IMG/VR virus record: IMGVR_UViG_3300044638_007138
Coordinates: 1-22,778 of that record
DNA length: 22,778 bases
Strand: one strand, 5' to 3'
From: a virus
Under the pieces are notes generated by a model. It saw only the letters and a program-made list of their open reading frames with translations, made no database searches and was not told the origin of the DNA. The first letter of the stretch is position 1, and each line of letters begins with the position of its first letter. This document shows, piece after piece, positions 13,723 through 20,349 of the stretch. The translations under genes and the position numbers were made by a program.

Positions 13723-16709
13723 TGGCAGTAAATACGACAACAACAAAATATTTTTATCCGCCAAGACCTGGTAGTGGGGCTGCGACTTTTTCCGACAACA
13801 TTGTAGGTTTACAAACTGTTGAAGGGGGAGGTTTAACGCAAGGTAATTTTGAGTTTACAACTTCGGTTACAGAAAAAGTTAATAGAAATTTTAATGTTGG
13901 AGCATTTTCCGAACCGTTAAGTTTACAATCGTTAAACATTGAAGATGTTAATGAAAGTAGAAGAATTATTGCAACTCAGTTTAGGGTTTATCCTAATTAT
14001 GATGTTTCACAAGTTCTCAACTTTTCGATGTATGGTTCTTTACGTAAAAGATTCCAAGTATCCGCAACGAAAATTATTAATTATTTTCCTGCCTCTTTAG
14101 ACGTTCAATTTTCAAACTTAGTATTTGTTACAGGTGCAACTGCAGTTAATGTCAGTTATGACCCTATTGAAGACGAAACTTATTTTCAAATTAATGTTGA
14201 TAGGATTAATAATCCTTTTGATATTGATTATTCTATAAGTGCTGCAACCAATCTAAATTTAAGGGAAATCACAACTTCACCATATAGAAATTTATATAAC
14301 ACTTATTTAGACTATTGTGTTAGTATAAACGATAATATATTCAAAATAAATTCATTTCAACCATCGGATACATTAGGTACTGGTTATATTAGTTTTTATG
14401 TTTCAGGTGCTCCTTTTGGTGAATCGGCAACTACAGTTTTCGAAGAATACCAAATTAGACCGAATGATTTAATTACTGATAAGATATTTGCAGAAAATTT
14501 TGATGAAGTTGAAAAATTCTTATTAAATAGGTTAATAAGACCTGAATACACTGCGGTGTTTCAAATTCCTGCTCAAACTGAAAATGGGGAATTTTTTACA
14601 GATTACCAACAAGTTACTTGGCCTAAAGACGGCCCTTGGAACTTAGATATTAGGTCATTACAATTTGATGGTTATTTGGCTCAATTGGATGCAATTGCGG
14701 AAAATTTAGATTCGTTTAAAACAAATTTAATTTCAAGATTTTTGGTGACAGACTCGTTAAAAGAGTTTGATACTATGGGTCAAAAAGTTGAGAAGATATT
14801 TCAAATTTATGGTAGAAGTTTTGACCAAATAAAACAATTCATAGATGCATTGGCTTATATGAATTCGGTTAACTACAATCCATCTAATGATATACCATCA
14901 CAATTACTTGTTAATCTTGCTCAAACATTAGGGTGGTCATCAAATTTCTCACCAATTACGGATGAAGATTTTTTAGAATCGATATTTGGAAATACTTCAA
15001 CACCAACTTATCCTGGTTACACAAGAGCTTTAACACCTACTGAAATTAATTACGCATATTATCGTAATTTAATTATTAATGCCTCTTACTTATTTAAATC
15101 AAAAGGAACAAGAAGGTCAGTTGAATTTTTAATGAGGTTAATTGGGGCTCCGGATTCATTAGTTGAATATAATGAACATATCTATTTAGCCGACCAAAAG
15201 ATTAATTTAGACCAATTCTATACGCAATGGGCTACAATATCAGGAGGGACTTATGTTGATAATACTCCGGCTTATTTGCCTGGTGAAACATATAAAATTA
15301 GAGGTAATGTTTATTCTGCTTATACATCAATCGCAACATATGAAGATGTATCGATAAGGTTAGATGAATACCCTATTGATAGTTTAGGTTTTCCAAAAGC
15401 TCCTGTTAATACCGAAAGTTATTTTTTCCAAGTTGGTTCAGGATGGTATGAATCAACCCCACAACATAGAAGTCCGGATGAAGTGATTATTACCGGTGAT
15501 GTTTATACCGGTCAAAACTATAATATCCAAACTAGTTTAAGTCCATTTACTTATGGACAACCGTATTTAGATAGATTTAGACAATTCCCTTACATGACTG
15601 AAGGGTTTAAGTTAAAAAAAGTTGTTGATAATAAAAAGTCTTGGTTAGAAGAAGATAATAAAATTAGAGTATCGACTGAGGGTGATTATAATGCCTATTA
15701 TTATGTTGACGATGAAAAACTAGTATTAAATGTTAAAAATGTAGATTTATTTTTAAATCCTTCCCAAGGTCTTGTTTATGATGTTTGGAGACAATCGGTT
15801 AGTTATGATTACCCAATACCTGAATCCGGATTAACTGTTGGTTATCCTGTTCCGGGAGGTGTGGATTGGACTTATATTAATCCTGAACCTAAAAAGAAAA
15901 CATTCTTTGAATTCTCACAAACGTTTTGGGAGAATATGATTAATGTTAGAAATCGACAATACATTAGTGATGGTAAAACAGGAGGATATCCAACATTACA
16001 ATCTATATGGTGGAAATACATTGAATCTGAGGCGACAGTTGGATTACCAAATAGCAAATATACTTATCAAAAACTTATTGATTATGTTACAGGTATTGGT
16101 CCTTATTGGATGAAATTGGTGGAACAAATGTTTCCTGCCACAACAATTTGGAATACCGGTGTTAAATTGGAGAACTCAGTTTTACATAAACAAAAATTTG
16201 TTTATAGAAGACAAAGAGGATGTCAATTCGTTCCGGTTCCTGTTAATCCTTGTTTTATAATTAGTAATATCTTCGATTATAATTGTGCAACCGAATCAAC
16301 TGAATTTTTTGTATATCCATGGTTAAATGGGGACCCTAATGTTGGTAATTTTAATAGTATTTTGGCAAATCGAATTGATAATATGTTATCTCAAAATGGT
16401 TTAACATTAAATGATTGTGTACAAAATTCTGTGGAGACTCAATGGTATGTTGATTTAAGAATTGGTGGTGAATTATTAATTAAAGAACCATTTTATGTAG
16501 GTTATGGATATACAGATGTACCAACACTACAAATGTGGAGGATTGCATTATTCGATAATCTATCATTATTATACGATTATGGGTTTACATACGAAATTGA
16601 TGGAAATATATTAAAAATAGAAAGTTTAACTTGTACGGAAAGAAATATTGATGAATTGTTAACTTTAAATGTGGGAATACAAATAAATATAAATTGTAAT
16701 ACTAACTAA
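13722..16709 (+). CDS. Large tail protein with a gpI/Tail_P2_I-like segment (995 residues)
   Basis: The central part (about 345-490) reads like phage tail proteins of the P2 gpI kind and related large-baseplate proteins: helical KVEKIFQIYGRSFDQIKQFIDALAYM, LLVNLAQTLGW, then YYRNLIINASYLFKSKGTRRSVEFLMRLIGAP, where the L-x-K-S-K-G-T-R-x-S/A-I/V-E motif (KSKGTRR at 459-465) is the recognisable signature. The N-terminal 340 residues are beta-rich and unassigned. Residues after 500 are Tyr/Pro-rich and beta-like, and the C-terminus has several cysteines (CQFVPVPVNPCFIIS, NYNCA-like, LTCTERN, NINCNTN). In gpI-type proteins this region links the baseplate to tail fibres. One-base overlaps (TAATG) join it to both neighbours. 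The family call rests on a motif by eye. Confidence 0.72.
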   Translation: MAVNTTTTKYFYPPRPGSGAATFSDNIVGLQTVEGGGLTQGNFEFTTSVTEKVNRNFNVGAFSEPLSLQSLNIEDVNESRRIIATQFRVYPNYDVSQVLNFSMYGSLRKRFQVSATKIINYFPASLDVQFSNLVFVTGATAVNVSYDPIEDETYFQINVDRINNPFDIDYSISAATNLNLREITTSPYRNLYNTYLDYCVSINDNIFKINSFQPSDTLGTGYISFYVSGAPFGESATTVFEEYQIRPNDLITDKIFAENFDEVEKFLLNRLIRPEYTAVFQIPAQTENGEFFTDYQQVTWPKDGPWNLDIRSLQFDGYLAQLDAIAENLDSFKTNLISRFLVTDSLKEFDTMGQKVEKIFQIYGRSFDQIKQFIDALAYMNSVNYNPSNDIPSQLLVNLAQTLGWSSNFSPITDEDFLESIFGNTSTPTYPGYTRALTPTEINYAYYRNLIINASYLFKSKGTRRSVEFLMRLIGAPDSLVEYNEHIYLADQKINLDQFYTQWATISGGTYVDNTPAYLPGETYKIRGNVYSAYTSIATYEDVSIRLDEYPIDSLGFPKAPVNTESYFFQVGSGWYESTPQHRSPDEVIITGDVYTGQNYNIQTSLSPFTYGQPYLDRFRQFPYMTEGFKLKKVVDNKKSWLEEDNKIRVSTEGDYNAYYYVDDEKLVLNVKNVDLFLNPSQGLVYDVWRQSVSYDYPIPESGLTVGYPVPGGVDWTYINPEPKKKTFFEFSQTFWENMINVRNRQYISDGKTGGYPTLQSIWWKYIESEATVGLPNSKYTYQKLIDYVTGIGPYWMKLVEQMFPATTIWNTGVKLENSVLHKQKFVYRRQRGCQFVPVPVNPCFIISNIFDYNCATESTEFFVYPWLNGDPNVGNFNSILANRIDNMLSQNGLTLNDCVQNSVETQWYVDLRIGGELLIKEPFYVGYGYTDVPTLQMWRIALFDNLSLLYDYGFTYEIDGNILKIESLTCTERNIDELLTLNVGIQININCNTN

Positions 16710-18841
16710 TGGCTCTTAATTATAATATAAATGTAACGGGAGATTGTTTTAATACCTCAAATGGGGTGATTGATTTAACGATGTCTAATGGTACGTCGCC
16801 TTATACTGTTCAATGGATTGAGCCATCATTTCCAACAAACATAATATTATCTTCGATAACTAAAACTAATTTAGTCGGAGGGACATATAGTATTGAAGTA
16901 ACTGATAGTTCATTACCAACTAATCAAGTTATATATATTAATATCCCTGTTTCGAATGGGGTATGTTGTAGTATAACAAATGTTAATAATACAACTTGCT
17001 CACTTAATAATGGGTCTGTTACAGGTACTTCAACGACACAATACTCTTCAACAAATTATTATTTATATCAAAATAATAATGTTTATGTTCAATCCGCATC
17101 AACAAATCTTAATAATGTTGTCTTTGACAACTTAAGTGCTGGGACTTACTATATGACGGTTTTAGACCTTGGAGGTTGTACTGGAAGAAGTGAAAGTTTT
17201 ATAGTTGAAGAATCGGAAGTACTAAATTATGGTTTATACATGGTTCCAAATTCGTCTTGTGGAGGGACCCCAATTGGTAAAATTAGTGTAACAGGTATAA
17301 CAGGACAACCTCCGTTTAGTTATTTATGGAATAACGGACAAACAGGTTCTACCATAACAGGTTTAACTTCAGGTCAATATTCAGTTATAGTTACTGATGG
17401 TTATGGGTGTAATTTAGGTAAAAACGAAACAGTGACTGATGTTGACCCAATAGGGTTTGGTATTTTCACTGTTGTATCACCAACTTGTTTTAATTCTGAC
17501 GGTTCGGTTAGTTTAACAATTACCGGTGGTACTGCCCCATATTATTATTCTGCTTCAACAGGGGTGGTTGAAGTTTCATATTCAAAAACTTTTACAATTT
17601 CGGGGTTGTATTCAGGGACTTACGGGTTTTTAGTTACAGACGCAGGACTTTGTACTTTAAATGTTGAAACATCATTGATTCCACCAAACGGTATTAATTC
17701 GGTGTCTGTTCAAACAACTAATTCAACTTGTTCAAGTGTTGATGGTAAAATTTTAATTTCAGTTATTGGTGGAGAAACACCATATACATATACTTTAATT
17801 TCTCCTGGGGGTGACACTAACAATATTAGTAATAACCAAACCGCTCAATTATTTGAGAATTTATCTGAAGGAACTTATTCGATAGGGGTTAGTGATAGTT
17901 CAGGATGTTCTTATATTGAGGAGGTTTATATTATGACTGATAATCAGTATACTATATCAACATCAGTTACAGGTACTTCTTGTAATCAAGTGAATGGTTT
18001 CATAGGTGTTACGGTTAGTTCAGGAATTACATTTCCACTTAATTATTCTATTGATAATGGGATATATGATATCTTAAATACAAATTTAACTGCGGTAACC
18101 TTTAATAATATTTCTGCCGGAACACACACGGTTACAGTGACTGATGGGGCCGGATGTGTTCAATCTTCTAGTGTATTAGTTACCGGAAGTGAAAGATTGG
18201 ATTATTCACTGTATAGTATTTCTTGTGGCACGGGTAATAGTGGTAAAATAACTGCGTTTATAAATTCAGGTCTGCCTCCATTTACTTTCTATTGGTCTGA
18301 TAATGTGCCAAACAATCCTCAACAAATTCAAGTATCAGGTTTAACGGGTGGAACTTATAGTTTAACTATTGTAGATAGTGGTGGGTGTTCATTAGTTAGA
18401 AGTGCCTCAATTAGTTGTTTTGCTAGTTTAACATCATATCAAACTTATGTTATGGGTGAGGAAGTTTTCAATATTGAATCGCCAACTAAGTTTGGTTTAT
18501 TACAAATGTTGAATGAAGGTTTTTATGATTTAACATTGGATAATGAAGGGTGTGATTTAGTAAGTGCGACATTCACTGCAAAAGTGTCGGTAACACCGCT
18601 TGATTTAACAACTAGTGAACTATTTTTTACAACTACTTCGTTAAATGTCGGGCCAACGGATAATGAATATTATGATACCATTAAACAGTTATTATTGACG
18701 GTTCCGGGAATTGCGAATGTTACCATAAACGCTTTAACAAATCAAATTACGATTGAGACAACAAGAGGTGATGATACTTTAAATGGTCAAGAAATTATTA
18801 TTGATTTGATTATAGAGTATGATATAATGTGCTTAACATAA
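16709..18841 (+). CDS. SprB-repeat adhesin-like tail protein (710 residues)
   Basis: Residues about 9-570 form some seven repeats of 70-85 residues with the SprB-repeat pattern: an early cysteine, G-x-I/V plus a strand, PP/PY-x-F/Y-x-W, G-x-x-x-x-I/L-x-x-L-x-x-G-x-Y, ending V-x-D-x-x-G-C. Clearest is GQPPFSYLWNNGQTGS with SGQYSVIVTDGYGC (about 193-234). Approximate bounds are 9-86, 92-171, 178-246, 252-329, 332-412, 418-493 and 503-570. A different, cysteine-poorer C-terminal domain (about 571-710) follows. SprB repeats are known from the Flavobacterium johnsoniae gliding adhesin and many Bacteroidota surface proteins. There is no signal peptide or type IX secretion tail, which fits a virion component rather than a secreted cell protein. 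TAATG joins it to the preceding gene. A fibre or receptor-contact role is inferred. Confidence 0.8.
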   Translation: MALNYNINVTGDCFNTSNGVIDLTMSNGTSPYTVQWIEPSFPTNIILSSITKTNLVGGTYSIEVTDSSLPTNQVIYINIPVSNGVCCSITNVNNTTCSLNNGSVTGTSTTQYSSTNYYLYQNNNVYVQSASTNLNNVVFDNLSAGTYYMTVLDLGGCTGRSESFIVEESEVLNYGLYMVPNSSCGGTPIGKISVTGITGQPPFSYLWNNGQTGSTITGLTSGQYSVIVTDGYGCNLGKNETVTDVDPIGFGIFTVVSPTCFNSDGSVSLTITGGTAPYYYSASTGVVEVSYSKTFTISGLYSGTYGFLVTDAGLCTLNVETSLIPPNGINSVSVQTTNSTCSSVDGKILISVIGGETPYTYTLISPGGDTNNISNNQTAQLFENLSEGTYSIGVSDSSGCSYIEEVYIMTDNQYTISTSVTGTSCNQVNGFIGVTVSSGITFPLNYSIDNGIYDILNTNLTAVTFNNISAGTHTVTVTDGAGCVQSSSVLVTGSERLDYSLYSISCGTGNSGKITAFINSGLPPFTFYWSDNVPNNPQQIQVSGLTGGTYSLTIVDSGGCSLVRSASISCFASLTSYQTYVMGEEVFNIESPTKFGLLQMLNEGFYDLTLDNEGCDLVSATFTAKVSVTPLDLTTSELFFTTTSLNVGPTDNEYYDTIKQLLLTVPGIANVTINALTNQITIETTRGDDTLNGQEIIIDLIIEYDIMCLT

Positions 18842-18842
18842 C

Positions 18843-19148
18843 ATGACACAAATTACTATTACAGATATTTCAGGAGGAACATATCCAATTAGTGTATACA
18901 TTGCGGATGTATATGGTAATAATCGTTATTTATTAGGGACAATTAACTCTGGTCCTGTACCACCAACAGTTTATTATAATACTGTAATACCAACAATATT
19001 TAATACCGCTCCGGAAATTATGTTATTGTTAGTGGATGATAATGATTGTGAGATTTTTAAAATACTTGATTGTACGTTTGGTTGTACATTTAACATTACT
19101 ATTGAATTGGTATCTTGTACCGTTAATATCAATATTACTGAAGCATAG
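18843..19148 (+). CDS. Small unassigned tail-region protein (101 residues)
   Basis: This short beta-like protein begins one base after the stop of the SprB-repeat gene, so it is probably translated by coupling. It opens TQITITDISGGTYPISVYIADVYGNN. Its second half has three cysteines close together (CEIFKILDCTFGC) and one more near the end (SCTVNI). No family is recognised. A faintly similar layout (a Gly-x-Tyr/Phe-x-Ile-x-Val/Leu strand followed by an aromatic loop) occurs in residues 42-74 of the next gene, so the two may share a small domain. It is the only gene here that stops with TAG. Real coding is supported by its tight fit, frame length and composition. Confidence 0.68.
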   Translation: MTQITITDISGGTYPISVYIADVYGNNRYLLGTINSGPVPPTVYYNTVIPTIFNTAPEIMLLLVDDNDCEIFKILDCTFGCTFNITIELVSCTVNINITEA

Positions 19149-19198
19149 TTTATTTCTTAAAGAATAAACAACTCATTTTTTATTTTAATATTACTGAA
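19131..19198 (+). repeat. 12-bp direct repeat bracketing the end of the 101-residue gene
   Basis: AATATTACTGAA occurs at 19131-19142 (last codons of the 101-residue gene) and again at 19187-19198 in the following gap, 56 bases apart. The flanks are also alike (a TC or TT before it; AGCATAG or ATAGGATAG after). It may mark a small duplication or a recombination joint between neighbouring modules, or may be chance. Confidence 0.35.
19148..19182 (+). terminator. Possible weak terminator hairpin after the 101-residue gene
   Basis: GTTTATT (19148-19154) can pair with AATAAAC (19163-19169) across an 8-base loop. A T-rich run (ATTTTTTATTTT) begins about six bases further on. The stem has only one G-C pair and the T tract is not adjacent, so termination would be weak. 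Its place at the end of a gene block is the main support. Confidence 0.3.
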
Positions 19199-19213
19199 AT
19201 AGGATAGTCGTGG

Positions 19214-19221
19214 TATTTATT
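19214..19221 (+). promoter_or_regulatory. Candidate late-promoter element TATTTATT before the Pro/Thr-stalk gene
   Basis: TATTTATT, preceded by GG as at 1739, begins 23 bases before the ATG at 19237. This is the same spacing as at 4167 and 12790. The downstream flank is A-rich (TAATAAAAA). No such element was found in the 30-base gap before 20350. Confidence 0.4.
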
Positions 19222-19236
19222 TAATAAAAACATCGA

Positions 19237-20319
19237 ATGTCAATATATTCTATTCTTGTTACTAATAATGCGCCTGGATGTGTTTCCGAAATTGAACAAC
19301 AATTAACGGTAACAGCGTGTACTCAATACATTATTAGTCTCACTTCAAATTCAACATCATTAGGACCATTTAACATTTATTTAGATGATTTTATTTACTA
19401 CTCTGCAGTAACTCGAAATAATTTTTTAGATGGGGTTGTTGTGAATGTTGACTGTATAACACCAACGCCAACTAATACACCAACTAATACGCCAACACCA
19501 ACACAAACTCCGACAAATACTGAGACACCTACTAATACACCTACTAATACTCCAACCCCTACTCAAACAGGTACGTCAGGATTAACACCTACCCCAACAC
19601 CAACAAATACGGAAACTCCAACTCAAACGCCAACAAATACGGAAACTCCAACTAATACTCCAACTAATACACCTACAAATACGGGAACTCCAACTCCTAC
19701 ACCGACGCCTACTATGGCGGCGTTCTATGCTTATATCTTTGCTGAACCTCAAGACTCAACAGATGATACTGATTTACTTAATTTTGCGACAACAGGAGGA
19801 GCAATTGATTGGTATTCTTATTATTCTGCGACAGTCCCTAATGATAACTCAGGAAGTTACAGTAATGATTTAGATGTTTACGCTCATCAACCATCATTTA
19901 TTAATGGTACAGGTAATTTTGTTAAACCTGACGACTTAAAGGCTCCAATAGCTCAAGTTAATGGACAAATGATAAATGGTCTTAGTCAAAGTATTTATAC
20001 ATTTGGTTCAATAGAGGTTAATTCATCGATGGTTACACCATCTGAAGAGTATTTTTACACTATTTGGATACCATTAAACGGTGTTAATGGTTCTCTAACT
20101 GACATGACAATTGATGTTGGAACTAATCTTGGTGGTGATGAAATTTATAGTAATATTGGGACCATTGTTGGTACTACGGCACTTAATGTGAACGTTACAT
20201 CCGGAGCTGCAATACCTGCTGGGACTTATCGAGTATTATGGGTAAGTCCACAATTTATATTACCAATACTAACACCGTTATCAGGTTCACTATATTTTAG
20301 AGGTGACACTAAAAGTTAA
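19237..20319 (+). CDS. Fibre-like protein with Pro/Thr-rich stalk (360 residues)
   Basis: Three parts are visible. Residues 1-74 contain [15 protein letters not shown], which looks like the tail end of a SprB-type repeat, then a small beta segment ending NVDC. Residues 75-159 are a low-complexity stalk of Thr-Pro units ([24 protein letters not shown] and variants) broken once by GTSGL. Residues 160-360 form a polar beta-rich domain beginning [17 protein letters not shown] and ending LYFRGDTKS, possibly the host-contacting head. An in-frame TAA at 19225-19227 shows the ATG at 19237 is the earliest possible start, so the N-terminal repeat really is partial. No signal peptide is present. Pro/Thr stalks hold domains apart in surface proteins and fibres. 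The function in host contact is inferred. Confidence 0.75.
   Translation: MSIYSILVTNNAPGCVSEIEQQLTVTACTQYIISLTSNSTSLGPFNIYLDDFIYYSAVTRNNFLDGVVVNVDCITPTPTNTPTNTPTPTQTPTNTETPTNTPTNTPTPTQTGTSGLTPTPTPTNTETPTQTPTNTETPTNTPTNTPTNTGTPTPTPTPTMAAFYAYIFAEPQDSTDDTDLLNFATTGGAIDWYSYYSATVPNDNSGSYSNDLDVYAHQPSFINGTGNFVKPDDLKAPIAQVNGQMINGLSQSIYTFGSIEVNSSMVTPSEEYFYTIWIPLNGVNGSLTDMTIDVGTNLGGDEIYSNIGTIVGTTALNVNVTSGAAIPAGTYRVLWVSPQFILPILTPLSGSLYFRGDTKS
19459..19713 (+). repeat. Pro/Thr-coding tandem repeat
   Basis: About 85 codons alternate ACN, CCN and AAT, giving Thr-Pro-Thr and Thr-Asn-Thr units. Near-identical stretches built on ACAAATACGGAAACTCCAAC recur at 30-base spacing around 19605-19680. Short repeats like this change length easily by slippage, so stalk length may differ between relatives. 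Confidence 0.85.
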
Positions 20320-20349
20320 TAAATAATAATAAAATCAAACAAACATAAA

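Noticed and set aside
2359-16057. Several short open frames of 60-100 codons overlapping larger genes on either strand
   Set aside because: Each lies wholly or mostly inside a long well-supported gene in another frame, with no own spacing or recognisable domain.
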